This document shows, piece after piece, positions 23,483 through 30,998 of a stretch of DNA of 36,746 nucleotides. Made by a program: the position numbers and the translations under genes. The stretch lies in contig JANYII010000016.1 of NCBI GenBank assembly GCA_025358705.1, positions 1-36,746 on the forward strand. Reading direction: 5' to 3'. Position 1 is the stretch's first letter; each line of letters starts with the position of its first letter. Below the pieces are notes generated by a model that was not told the DNA's origin, made no database searches, and saw only the letters and a program-made list of their open reading frames with translations. Source of the stretch: Betaproteobacteria bacterium. Its GTDB lineage: Bacteria; Pseudomonadota; Gammaproteobacteria; Burkholderiales; SG8-39.

Positions 23483-24454
23483 TTAATCAGGCTTGATGCC
23501 GTTGTCCTTGACGACCTTGCCCCAGCGCGCCATCTCGTCAACCAGAAATTTCTGCTGCGCTTCCGGGCTCGACACGACGAGGTCCATGCCGAGCGTCTCG
23601 GTCAGTGTCTTGCGCAGGTCCGCCTGGCCGAGCGCCTTGACCAGCTCGGCGTGGAATTTGTCGATGACCGGCTTGGGCGTGCCCGTGGGCGCGAAGATGC
23701 CCCACCAGGCGAGCGCATTGAAGCCGGGCAGGCCGAGCTCCGCCAGCGCCGGTACGTCCGGCATCGTGTGCGAGCGCTTCTGCCCGGTGACCGCGATCGG
23801 GCGCAGCTTGCCGCTCTTCACGTGCGGAGAGATCGCCGCGACGGACGCGACGCCCAACTCGATCTGGCCGCCGATCGCATCGGTGGTCATCGGCCCGCCG
23901 CCCTTGTAGGGCACGTGCACCAGCTTCAGTCCCGCCGCCTGCTGCACCAGGATCATGGTCAGGTGGCCGAGCGAACCGTTGCCGATGGTGCCAAAGCTGA
24001 TCGAGTCGGGCTTCGCCTTGGCCGCCTTGATGACGTCGCCCCAGTTCTGGTACGGCTTCGACGCGGCAGTGGCGATCGCCATCGGCGCGGTGCCGACCAG
24101 CATCACCGGCGCGAAATCCCTCGCGGTGTCGAACTGCATCGCCGGGTTCAGCGACGGATTGACCGCGTGCGTGTCGAACACGAACACGAAGGTGTAGCCG
24201 TCGGGCTTGGCCTTGGCGACAAACGCCGTGCCGATGGCGCCCGAGGCGCCGGGCTTGTTCTCGACGATGAACTGCTGCTTCAGCGCGTCGGTCAGCTTCA
24301 CGCTCACCAGCCGCGCCAGCGGATCCACCGAGCCGCCCGGCGGGAACGGCACCACGAACGAAACGGGCTTCGTCGGCCAGTCCTGGGCAAGCGCGGAAGA
24401 TGCAGCGCCCACAGTGGCAAAGACAGACAGCAATGCAGCTACGAATCGGGTCAT
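23483..24454 (-). CDS. Bug-family tripartite tricarboxylate receptor
   Basis: 323 aa from ATG 24454 with GGAAAGGAA upstream; the track start at 24595 is too early. Signal peptide MTRFVAALLSVFATVGAASSALAQ, then DWPTKPVSFVVPFPPGGSVDPLARL, VENKPGASGAIGT, KPDGYTFVFVFDTHAVNP, HVPYKGGGPMTTDAIGGQIELG. Periplasmic solute-binding protein. First gene of a four-gene operon with a hydroxyacid dehydrogenase, an EamA carrier and a histidine phosphatase. Third Bug gene in the window; sequences are clearly distinct from one another. Confidence 0.92.
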   Translation of the reverse strand: MTRFVAALLSVFATVGAASSALAQDWPTKPVSFVVPFPPGGSVDPLARLVSVKLTDALKQQFIVENKPGASGAIGTAFVAKAKPDGYTFVFVFDTHAVNPSLNPAMQFDTARDFAPVMLVGTAPMAIATAASKPYQNWGDVIKAAKAKPDSISFGTIGNGSLGHLTMILVQQAAGLKLVHVPYKGGGPMTTDAIGGQIELGVASVAAISPHVKSGKLRPIAVTGQKRSHTMPDVPALAELGLPGFNALAWWGIFAPTGTPKPVIDKFHAELVKALGQADLRKTLTETLGMDLVVSSPEAQQKFLVDEMARWGKVVKDNGIKPD

Positions 24455-24563
24455 GGACTTCCTTTCCTTTTGACGCGCCGGATAATAAGCGATCTGGCGC
24501 GGCGAAGTAAGATTCTCGTCCGCAATACGACCACCGCTTGATATGGATTCCCAGAGGCAAGCG

Positions 24564-25913
24564 ATGATCCCGGGCAATTTCCTCAAACCGTTCATTATTT
24601 CCGCCGTGGCCCTGGCCGCGCCGCAGCTTTGCGCGCAGGTTCCCGTTCAGGCTTTCCTCGGGGTACTCAACACCAATCCGGCGGCCGCAAAAGCATCTCT
24701 CGCCCGGATCCGGGACGGCTGGCGCGACACCTACACAGCGCCGATGCTGGAACTGGTGGGCTTCGTGCCGGTGCTTTCCGTGCAGGAAGAGGTGATAGCG
24801 CAGATCGGCCGGGCGACCGGCCTTCGCTCGCGCGACCTGAACTCGCAGTATGAATGGCTCTGGGCACGCGACCCTGGCGAGCACCCGGACTACGCCGAGT
24901 TCAAGGCCTCGCTTTACGAGCAGGTCGATCCGCGCTTTCGCGAATACTTCGGCAAGGGCCGCAAGGCAACCATCCGCCTCGACGAAATCCGCTGGGGCGG
25001 GGTCTGGCGCGACGGCATTCCGCCGCTCAAGAATCCGAAAATGATCCCGGCGGCGCAGGCCACCTACCTCGCCGACGATAATGTCGTTTTCGGCGTCGCC
25101 ATCGACGGCGATGTGCGCGCCTATCCCAAGCGCATTCTTGCCTGGCACGAAATGGTCAAGGACCGGATCGCCGGCCGCGAGCTGAATGGCGTGTACTGCA
25201 CCTTGTGCGGTTCGATGATCCTTTACGACGCCACGGTCAACGGCGTCCATCACGAATTGGGGACCAGCGGCTTCCTCTATCGCTCAAACAAGCTGATGTA
25301 CGACCACGCGACCAAGTCGCTGTGGTCGACGCTTGGCGGCGAACCGGTTGTGGGTCCACTGGTCGGCAAGGGGATCGAACTGCAGACGCTACGCGTGGTA
25401 ACCACCACCTGGGGCGAATGGAAGAAGCGCCATCCCGGCACCACAGTGCTCGCCCTGGAGACCGGGCACGAGCGCGATTACTCTGAGGGTGCTGCCTATC
25501 GGGACTACTTTTCCACCGACCGCCTGATGTTCGGCGTGCCTAAGCTCGACACGCGGCTGCCCAACAAGGCCGAAGTGCTGGCGCTGCGCGCTTCGGGCAA
25601 GCCGGCCGACCAGCTTGCGATCGCGGCGGACTTTCTCGCCGCGAACCGCGTCTACCATGGCCGTATAGGCTCGCAACAGTTCGTGGTCCTGACCGACGCA
25701 TCCGGCGCCAACCGCGTCTACGAAAGCGCGAACCTGCGCTTTGCGACCTGGGATGGCGATTCCACGGCGCGCGACAGTTCCGGCGGGACCTGGAAGGTGA
25801 CCGAAGACGGGCTCACCGGACCCGGCGGCGCCTCGCTCAAGCGCCTGCCCGCGCACCGCGCCTTCTGGTTCGGCTGGTACGCCGCCTACCCTGCGACCCG
25901 GCTCGTGAAGTAA
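24564..25913 (+). CDS. Exported DUF3179 domain protein
   Basis: 449 aa from ATG 24564, preferred over ATG 24543 because AGAGG lies 6 bp upstream. Signal peptide MIPGNFLKPFIISAVALAAPQLCAQ. DUF3179 core: DNVVFGVAIDGDVRAYPKRILAWHEMVKDRIAGRELNGVYCTLCGSMILYD, with paired cysteines in VYCTLCGS, then GFLYRSNKLMYDHATKSLWSTLGGEPVVGP. The family's role is unknown; the conserved YCxxCG and nearby HxM suggest a metal or redox site in the periplasm (inference). It converges on bufC with a 77-bp antisense overlap at the 3' end. Confidence 0.85.
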   Translation: MIPGNFLKPFIISAVALAAPQLCAQVPVQAFLGVLNTNPAAAKASLARIRDGWRDTYTAPMLELVGFVPVLSVQEEVIAQIGRATGLRSRDLNSQYEWLWARDPGEHPDYAEFKASLYEQVDPRFREYFGKGRKATIRLDEIRWGGVWRDGIPPLKNPKMIPAAQATYLADDNVVFGVAIDGDVRAYPKRILAWHEMVKDRIAGRELNGVYCTLCGSMILYDATVNGVHHELGTSGFLYRSNKLMYDHATKSLWSTLGGEPVVGPLVGKGIELQTLRVVTTTWGEWKKRHPGTTVLALETGHERDYSEGAAYRDYFSTDRLMFGVPKLDTRLPNKAEVLALRASGKPADQLAIAADFLAANRVYHGRIGSQQFVVLTDASGANRVYESANLRFATWDGDSTARDSSGGTWKVTEDGLTGPGGASLKRLPAHRAFWFGWYAAYPATRLVK

Positions 25914-26688
25914 GCGCAGCGGCGGACAGCAATCCCTCCGCGAGCCAGTTCCTCAGAAGCTGGGCGCCGCGCTGCGCGGCATGTTCACCGCCGGCGAATC
26001 TACGCAAGCCCGAGCAGATCTGCGCGAAATCCCGCCCGTGCTTCACAGCCCGCAGCGCCCAGGCTTCGTCCGCTTCCAGCACCCGGTAGCAAGGCTCGAA
26101 TCCCTTGCGCCACACGATCCATGACACCGCGGTCCGCCGCGGGCTCATTGCGATTTTGCGGCCACCCGCGCGCGCGGTCCGCCAGACCTGCGGCGCGTTG
26201 CTGTGCAGCACCAGCAGCTGCACCGACGGCTGCAGAACGAAGCGCAACGCCGGCCAGTCCGCTGGTGGCACGATCGCGAGTCGATCTACCTCCAGCAACG
26301 GCGCGTCCGCGGCATCGAAGGCCAGGCCGAGCGCCCATTCGAACTGCGCCAGTTCCGCAAGCGCCTGCCGATCGCGCCCACGCGAGGAATGTTGCAGGAA
26401 GCGCGCCAGTCCGGCGCCGTACCAGCGCAGATTCGTGTGCCGGGACGGATGCGCGGCGATATAAGCGCGCACGATCCGCGCGAATCTCTCCTCACCCAGG
26501 CGGGCCGCCAACCCGGGGTAGTCGTTACCCAGTACTTCGGCCAGGCGCAAGCGGTACGCGTTCGCGTATATCCTGAGACGCCGCGCGGCACTCGCCCGCC
26601 GCGTCGCCAGCATGGCGCGCTCCATCTTTCGGCCCGGCTTGTAGACGTGGTCCTGGAAAGCTAGCTGCAGGGAAGCAAGTTCTCTCAT
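25837..26688 (-). CDS. bufC: BufC-type DUF2063 protein of the bufferin system
   Basis: 283 aa from ATG 26688, which overlaps the bufB stop (ATGA). DUF2063 domain at about residues 5-95: LASLQLAFQDHVY, RLRIYANAYRLRLAEVLGNDYPGLAARLGEERFARIVRAYIAAHPS and NLRWYGAGLARFL. In bufferin and methanobactin-type systems the DUF2063/MbnC-like partner presents the precursor leader to the DUF692 enzyme. The C-terminus runs on as an Arg/Gly-rich tail (RRRTSRTRRRGARAGA) antisense to the DUF3179 gene and may not be typical. No DoxX gene (the frequent fourth member) follows. Confidence 0.87.
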   Translation of the reverse strand: MRELASLQLAFQDHVYKPGRKMERAMLATRRASAARRLRIYANAYRLRLAEVLGNDYPGLAARLGEERFARIVRAYIAAHPSRHTNLRWYGAGLARFLQHSSRGRDRQALAELAQFEWALGLAFDAADAPLLEVDRLAIVPPADWPALRFVLQPSVQLLVLHSNAPQVWRTARAGGRKIAMSPRRTAVSWIVWRKGFEPCYRVLEADEAWALRAVKHGRDFAQICSGLRRFAGGEHAAQRGAQLLRNWLAEGLLSAAALTSRAGSQGRRRTSRTRRRGARAGA

Positions 26689-27506
26689 GCAGCTTTCTTT
26701 CGCAATACATTTCCCGAAATCGCGCGAGCACGGTCGAGTTCGAGCACTAACGTACCAAGCGGCGGTATCTTGTCGTCGCGCTCGATCATGGTCGGCACCG
26801 GCCCGAACCGCTGCAGGGCCTGTGCATACAGGTCCCACACCGGCCCGATCACCTTCGCATCGTGCGTGTCGATGATCAGGTCGCCGCAATTGTCGTGTCC
26901 GGCAAGATGGATCTGCCGGACGCGCGCGGCTGGAATGCCGTCGAGGAATTCGACTGGATCGAAGCCGTGGTTGAACGCGCTGACGTAGATGTTATTGATA
27001 TCAAGCAGGATGTCACAGTCGGCGTCGCGCGCCAGCGCGGCGAGAAAGTCCCACTCCGACATCGCCGATTTGCGATACGCGACGTAGCTTGAAACGTTCT
27101 CCAGCAGGATGCGACGGCCGAGGAAATCCTGCACCGTGCGCACCCGGCGCGCGACATGCCGCAGCGCCTCTTCGGTATAAGGCAGCGGCATCAGGTCGTG
27201 CAGGTTCCGGCCGCCGACGCCCGTCCAGCACAGGTGATCCGAGATCCATTCGGGCTCGACCCGCGCCGCCAGCGCTTTCAGCCCGGCGAGGTAACCACGG
27301 TCTAGCGAATCGATACTGCCGACCGACAGCGACACGCCATGCAGCACCACCGGATAGCGCTCGCGGATGCGCGTCAGGTAATGCAGCGGGCGGCCGCCGG
27401 GAACCATGTAGTTCTCGGACAGGGCCTCGAACCACTCCACGCGCGGGCTTGACTTGAGGATCGCCTCGTAATGCCTGGGACGCAGGCCGAGGCCGAAGCC
27501 CTTCAC
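26685..27506 (-). CDS. bufB: DUF692/MNIO enzyme BufB (bufferin-modifying)
   Basis: 273 aa, GTG start 27506. A TIM-barrel multinuclear non-heme iron-dependent oxidative enzyme (MNIO): GFGLGLRPRHYEAIL start, VVLHGVSLSVGS, WISDHLCW, RRILLENVSSYV, DILLDINNIYVSAFNHGFDP, VRQIHLAGHDN, IIDTHDAKV and PTMIERDDKIPPLG hold the conserved His, Glu, Asp and Asn metal ligands. BufB enzymes oxidise cysteines in the BufA precursor to thiooxazole-type groups that bind copper. It lies 17 bp after bufA and overlaps bufC by 4 bp. Specificity for the six-Cys peptide next door is inferred from the operon. Confidence 0.93.
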   Translation of the reverse strand: MKGFGLGLRPRHYEAILKSSPRVEWFEALSENYMVPGGRPLHYLTRIRERYPVVLHGVSLSVGSIDSLDRGYLAGLKALAARVEPEWISDHLCWTGVGGRNLHDLMPLPYTEEALRHVARRVRTVQDFLGRRILLENVSSYVAYRKSAMSEWDFLAALARDADCDILLDINNIYVSAFNHGFDPVEFLDGIPAARVRQIHLAGHDNCGDLIIDTHDAKVIGPVWDLYAQALQRFGPVPTMIERDDKIPPLGTLVLELDRARAISGNVLRKKAA

Positions 27507-27523
27507 TTACAAGCTGGGTATGG

Positions 27524-27778
27524 CTACTTCTTCTTCATCTCGGCCTTCGCCTTGTCGCAGTCCGCCTTGCTCATCTCCTTGAAACCCTTGCCCCTGCATT
27601 CGTTCAGCCCCTTGCAGCCGTTGCCCGCGCCGCTGCAATCGCTGTGGCCTTTGCAGCTGTTCACGCCTTCGCACTTCACCTTGGCGGTCTGCGCGGCCAC
27701 AGGTCCGGCCGCCGTCATCGCGAATATGCCCGCCGCGGCCGTCGCCAGGGCCATTCCAGTCAGTTTCTTCAATTTCAT
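27524..27778 (-). CDS. bufA: Six-cysteine bufferin precursor (BufA2-like)
   Basis: 84 aa from ATG 27778, which has a GGAGAT site; ATG 27796 in the track lies upstream of that site. Residues 1-30 are a long Sec signal peptide (MKLKKLTGMALATAAAGIFA..PVAAQ) acting as the leader. The mature peptide has Cys 36, 42, 48, 55, 61 and 74 spaced in Cys-Lys/Glu-Gly units (KCEGVNSCKGHSDCSG, NGCKGLNECRGKGF) and a Lys-rich tail. Bufferins are periplasmic ribosomal peptides modified by BufB/BufC that chelate copper. The spacing suits the BufA2 group rather than the four-Cys DUF2282 type (BufA1). Confidence 0.88.
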   Translation of the reverse strand: MKLKKLTGMALATAAAGIFAMTAAGPVAAQTAKVKCEGVNSCKGHSDCSGAGNGCKGLNECRGKGFKEMSKADCDKAKAEMKKK

Positions 27779-27829
27779 CGGTGATCTCCGTATCAAATGA
27801 GTCTCGCAATCGTTGACCGGACCGTCCGG

Positions 27830-27973
27830 TTACTTCTTCATCGGTTCCTTCTTCATCATTTCCTCTTTCTTCATCATTTCTTCCTTCTTCATCTGCTCGT
27901 CCTTGCTCATATCGCTGGCACAGCCGGCCAATGCCAGGCAACCCGCGATCACGAATGCGACTGATTTGTTCAT
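27830..27973 (-). CDS. 47-aa lipoprotein with MKKEEM repeats, first gene of the bufferin operon
   Basis: Not in the ORF track. ATG 27973 has a strong GGGAGG Shine-Dalgarno. MNKSVAFVIAGCLALAGCAS is a lipoprotein signal with lipobox LAGC (lipidated Cys18); Asp at +4 rather than +2 suggests outer-membrane sorting. The mature part is DMSKDEQ followed by three hexapeptides MKKEEM, MKKEEM, MKKEPM and KK. Met makes up nearly a quarter of the mature chain, which recalls Met-rich copper-binding peptides and the MXKDX repeat proteins; a copper role is inference. It stands 51 bp upstream of bufA and directly behind the ECF-type promoter. Confidence 0.8.
   Translation of the reverse strand: MNKSVAFVIAGCLALAGCASDMSKDEQMKKEEMMKKEEMMKKEPMKK
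27839..27892 (-). repeat. Three 18-bp coding repeats (MKKEEM)
   Basis: Three tandem 18-bp units, ATGAARAARGARGAAATG in form (the third ends GAACCGATG), encode the hexapeptide repeats of the small lipoprotein. Synonymous third-position differences (AAG/AAA, GAA/GAG) show that the repeat has been kept at the protein level. Confidence 0.8.
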
Positions 27974-28002
27974 CCTGCCTCCCTGGTTGAGTTTCATGGA
28001 TA

Positions 28003-28030
28003 AGACCTCCGGCGGGGCTAATTCCTTACA
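28003..28030 (-). promoter_or_regulatory. ECF-type promoter of the bufferin operon
   Basis: On the minus strand TGTAAGGAAT (28030-28021) is followed after 14 bp by GTCT (28006-28003), the layout of an ECF sigma promoter (-35 GGAAT-like, -10 GTCT). Predicted start of transcription is about 27996, about 23 nt before the lipoprotein ATG. The identical -35, -10 and spacing occur in front of the ECF sigma gene at 33869. Confidence 0.75.
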
Positions 28031-28093
28031 TTCGGGTAGAAATTTGCCGCCGACGCCCTGCCGCGGGCCATTTCATGGAAAATCCACGGGCCC

Positions 28094-29035
28094 GTGCCCG
28101 CGACCCCGCCCCTGATTCCTGGACGTTCCTGCCCCGTGAATTACCGCTACGGAGTCGGAGCGCTCTGCGCCCCGGCAACGCTTTTCGCCGACAGCCTCTG
28201 GATCGCGGGCGGCCTGTATGGAAATACCTTCGCCTTGCGGCGGCTGGAGGAACTGTTCGCCGCCGAGCAGGGCGAATCCGAATTGGTGTTCAACGGCGAC
28301 TTCCACTGGTTCGACGTCGCCGACAAGGCGTTCGCCGAAATCGAGAGCGGCGTTTCGCGCCACGCGGCAACGCGTGGCAACGTGGAGACCGAGATTGGGC
28401 AGCCCCATGCCGGGACGGGCTGCGGCTGCGGCTACCCGGACTGGGTGGGTGACGAAGACGTTGTCCGCTCCAACCGCATCATCGAGCGGCTGAAGGAAAC
28501 CGCGCGGCGGGCGCCCGGCGCCGCCGCCCGCCTCGCCGCGCTTCCGATGTACCGTATTGCCGAGATCTGCGGGCAACGCATCGCGATCGTGCATGGCGAT
28601 GCGGACTCCCTCGCAGGCTGGGGCTTTTCGCAGGAAGTGCTGGCGACGCCGGATGGGCGGAAGGCCGCGGCCGCCACGTTCCGCGCTGCCGGCGTGTGCA
28701 TGTTCGCCTCGAGCCACAGCTGCCTGCCGGTCCTGCAGGCATTCAACGGCGCCGGGGTTGTCGCCAACAACGGTGCGGCCGGAATGCCGAATTTCGCGGG
28801 CACCGCGTACGGCCTGGCGACGAGAATTGCCCCGACTCCGCATCCCAATGCCGTTTATCGCATGCAGGTCGGCTCGCTCCAGGCGGAGGCCATCCCGATC
28901 GAATACGACACTGATGCCTGGTGCGAGGCGTTCCTCGGGCAATGGCCCGAAGGCAGCGACGCGCATGCCTCGTACTGGCGCCGGATTACCCAAGGACCTC
29001 ACTACGGCGTGGCAAGCGCCTTGCGCGCAGCCTGA
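28094..29035 (+). CDS. Diverged metallophosphoesterase-like protein
   Basis: 313 aa from GTG 28094; GTG 28136 is an alternative. Calcineurin-like motifs can be followed: IAGGLYGNTFALRRLEEL where D-x-H-G-N is expected, LVFNGDFHWFD (second metal Asp69), TRGNVETEI (GNxE, N96), AIVHGDADSLAGW and MFASSHSCLPVL where GHTH is expected. The first Asp-His pair is missing (GGLYGN), so the two-metal site is altered although most other positions survive. C-terminal part VVANNGAAGMPNF is as in the family. It diverges from the bufferin operon across a 120-bp gap; the function is unknown. Confidence 0.7.
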   Translation: MPATPPLIPGRSCPVNYRYGVGALCAPATLFADSLWIAGGLYGNTFALRRLEELFAAEQGESELVFNGDFHWFDVADKAFAEIESGVSRHAATRGNVETEIGQPHAGTGCGCGYPDWVGDEDVVRSNRIIERLKETARRAPGAAARLAALPMYRIAEICGQRIAIVHGDADSLAGWGFSQEVLATPDGRKAAAATFRAAGVCMFASSHSCLPVLQAFNGAGVVANNGAAGMPNFAGTAYGLATRIAPTPHPNAVYRMQVGSLQAEAIPIEYDTDAWCEAFLGQWPEGSDAHASYWRRITQGPHYGVASALRAA

Positions 29036-29065
29036 GATTCGTCATCGGGCTTGTGTTCCTTAATT

Positions 29066-29083
29066 TTGGACTGTACAGTCCAA
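29066..29083. promoter_or_regulatory. Perfect 18-bp palindrome, TetR operator
   Basis: TTGGACTGT-ACAGTCCAA is a perfect palindrome ending 3 bp before the tetR ATG at 29087. Position and symmetry suit an autorepression operator. It takes up the place of a ribosome-binding site, so the transcript may be leaderless or weakly translated. Confidence 0.75.
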
Positions 29084-29086
29084 TAT

Positions 29087-29665
29087 ATGGCCCGACCCCG
29101 CGAATTCGACGCCGACGCCGTCCTGGAGAGCGCGACCCGGGTTTTCTGGACGAAGGGTTTCGAAAACACTTCGCTCGACGACCTGTGCGCGGCCACCGGA
29201 CTCAATCGCTCCAGCCTGTACGCGTCGTTCGGCGCCAAACGCGACCTCTACCTCAGCGCGCTCGCGCGCTACGAGGACGGCTCGGCCGCGCGCATCGCCG
29301 CGGCGATCGAGGGCAAGCCGGTGCGAGAGGGCGTGCGGGATTTCCTCGAAGCGCTGATTGATTCGATCGTCGCCGGGCCCGGCCGCCGCGGCTGCTTCAT
29401 CGGCAATTGCGCCGCGGAGCTTGGGCGCCTAGACAGCGGCGCTGCCGCGCGCGTGCGGCGCAGCCTGGCCCGCATCGAGACGGCGTTCCGCGATGCACTC
29501 ACGGAAGCTCAGATGCGCGGTGAATTGTCTCGCGAAAGCGATCCCACCGCGCTCGCGCGATTCCTCACGGCGGGCATCCAGGGCCTGCGACTCGTAGGCA
29601 AGGTAAATCCGGATCGCACGGTGCTGAACGATATCGCCCGAACGATCGTGCGTTGTCTCGCATAA
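29087..29665 (+). CDS. TetR/AcrR-family regulator
   Basis: 192 aa from ATG 29087. N-terminal HTH MARPREFDADAVLESATRVFWTKGFENTSLDDLCAATGLNRSSLYASFGAKRDLYLSAL; C-terminal ligand domain GPGRRGCFIGNCAAELGRLDSGAAARVRRSL, with the GCF/GNCA motif of the AcuR/NemR-like subgroup that senses electrophiles through a cysteine. Likely controls itself and the peroxiredoxin-HAD genes downstream (20-bp gap), through the palindrome over its start. Electrophile or peroxide sensing is inference from motif and neighbours. Confidence 0.9.
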   Translation: MARPREFDADAVLESATRVFWTKGFENTSLDDLCAATGLNRSSLYASFGAKRDLYLSALARYEDGSAARIAAAIEGKPVREGVRDFLEALIDSIVAGPGRRGCFIGNCAAELGRLDSGAAARVRRSLARIETAFRDALTEAQMRGELSRESDPTALARFLTAGIQGLRLVGKVNPDRTVLNDIARTIVRCLA

Positions 29666-29685
29666 CCGCTACCGAGGAGAATCTG

Positions 29686-30213
29686 ATGGCATTGTTACCC
29701 CGCAAGCCCGTCCCAGCGCTGGAATTCGACACCGTCGGCGGCGACCGCTGGTCGCTCGCCGCGCAGAAACCGCCGCAGTTCACAATGGTGGTGTTCTACC
29801 GCGGCTTGCACTGCCCAATCTGCAACCGCTACACAAGAGAATTGAACGGCATGATCGCCGACTACGACAAGCGCGGCGTTTCGACCGTCATCACGAGCAC
29901 CGACTCCCAGGAGCGTGCCGCCGAGGCTAAGACGAAGTGGGGGCTGCCGGATCTGACGGTTGGCTACGGCGTGACGATCGACAAGGCGCGTGAGTGGGGC
30001 CTGTACGTCTCGACCAGCCGCGGCAAGACCTCGGCCGGAATCGAAGAGCCGCCGCTGTTCGCAGAACCCGGCATTTTCCTCGTCAAGCCAGACGCGACGC
30101 TCTACTGGGCTTCCGTGTCCACAATGCCGTTCGCACGGCCACATTTCACGGATATCCTGGGTGCGATAGATTTCGCGGTCGGCAAGAATTACCCGGCGCG
30201 AGGCGAAGCGTGA
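29686..30213 (+). CDS. Peroxiredoxin-like (AhpC/TSA) family protein
   Basis: 175 aa from ATG 29686 with GAGGAGA upstream. Thioredoxin fold: FTMVVFYRGLHCPICNRYTRELNG carries C43-P-I-C46 in the peroxidatic position, where classic 2-Cys peroxiredoxins have PxxxTxxC; then STVITSTDSQERAAEAKTKWGL and GIFLVKPDATLYWASV. The subgroup is annotated as peroxiredoxin-like, with peroxidase activity unproven. Its stop overlaps the HAD start (GTGA). Under TetR control by layout. Confidence 0.88.
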   Translation: MALLPRKPVPALEFDTVGGDRWSLAAQKPPQFTMVVFYRGLHCPICNRYTRELNGMIADYDKRGVSTVITSTDSQERAAEAKTKWGLPDLTVGYGVTIDKAREWGLYVSTSRGKTSAGIEEPPLFAEPGIFLVKPDATLYWASVSTMPFARPHFTDILGAIDFAVGKNYPARGEA

Positions 30214-30905
30214 CGATCAGGGCGCTGACTTTCGACACGGGCGGGACCATCCTCGACTGGCACCGCGGCATTAGCGGCGCGTTCGCCGCCGCCGGCGCGT
30301 CGCGCGGCCTGAAGGCCGACTGGGCCGCGGTCACCAACGAGTACCGCCGCCGTTCGCTGAAGGGCATCGTCAATTCGGTGCAGCCCGCCTACAACTTCGA
30401 CGACGTGCACCGAAGCAAGCTGGATGAGGTAATCGCGGAGTTCAAGCTGGACGCGCTCACTGTCGCCGACCGCGATGCGATCTGGCGCACCTGGCACAAT
30501 CTGGATGCCTGGCCTGATTTCACGGCCGGTGCCGCGCGCCTGCGCAAGCGTTACGTGGTCGCCTCCTTCACGCTGCTCACGACTTCGCTCGTGATCGACG
30601 TCTCGAAGAAAAACGGTATCGACTGGGACGCGATCATTTCCTGCGAAATGATCGGCATCTACAAGACGCGACCCGAGGCGTATCGCACCGCCGCGAAGTG
30701 GCTGCAACTGGAGCCCGCCGAAATCCTGATGGTCGCCTGCCACAATTTCGATCTCGACGCGGCGCGCGCCTGCGGCTACCAGACCGCGTTCGTGCGGCGG
30801 CCCGACGAATGGGGCCCCGGCGGCCCTCCCGATCCGAATGCGAATCCTGCGTGCACGCTCGTGGTGGATGGATTCGCCGAGCTGGCAGACAAGCTGGGCG
30901 CGTAA
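30210..30905 (+). CDS. HAD-family hydrolase, haloacid dehalogenase type II-like
   Basis: 231 aa from GTG 30210, overlapping the peroxiredoxin stop by 4 bp. Motif I is LTFDTGGTILDW (nucleophile Asp9), motif II S/T in VASFTLLTTSLV, motif III Lys in YKTRPEAYRTAAKWL and motif IV MVACHNFDLDAARACGYQTAFVRRP. The pattern matches L-2-haloacid dehalogenase-type HADs, but many of these are phosphatases; the motif III region is less canonical. Last gene of the TetR-peroxiredoxin-HAD unit. Confidence 0.86.
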   Translation: MTIRALTFDTGGTILDWHRGISGAFAAAGASRGLKADWAAVTNEYRRRSLKGIVNSVQPAYNFDDVHRSKLDEVIAEFKLDALTVADRDAIWRTWHNLDAWPDFTAGAARLRKRYVVASFTLLTTSLVIDVSKKNGIDWDAIISCEMIGIYKTRPEAYRTAAKWLQLEPAEILMVACHNFDLDAARACGYQTAFVRRPDEWGPGGPPDPNANPACTLVVDGFAELADKLGA

Positions 30906-30931
30906 CGCCTCGGATCGGGTTGGCGGGGCAA

Positions 30932-30959
30932 TGTAAGGTTCAGTGCCGCCCACTCGACA
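30932..30959 (+). promoter_or_regulatory. Possible weak ECF promoter of the thioredoxin-CcdA genes
   Basis: TGTAAGGTTC, 14 bp, then GACA. The first seven bases equal the -35 of the bufferin and sigma-gene promoters and the spacing is the same, but the -10 agrees in only 2 of 4 bases. It lies 40 bp before the thioredoxin ATG. Treat as a candidate only. Confidence 0.35.
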
Positions 30960-30998
30960 GAGGAGCGACATCGAAGAAAAACCTACAGGAGAAGGAAA

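Noticed and set aside
27839-27892. CRISPR-like or satellite repeat
   Set aside because: Three 18-bp units without spacers, in frame and coding; a protein repeat.
27507-27941. 144-aa minus-strand ORF over the bufferin region
   Set aside because: Out-of-frame reading of the small lipoprotein and bufA; its low-complexity Glu/Asp/Arg sequence is a frame artefact.
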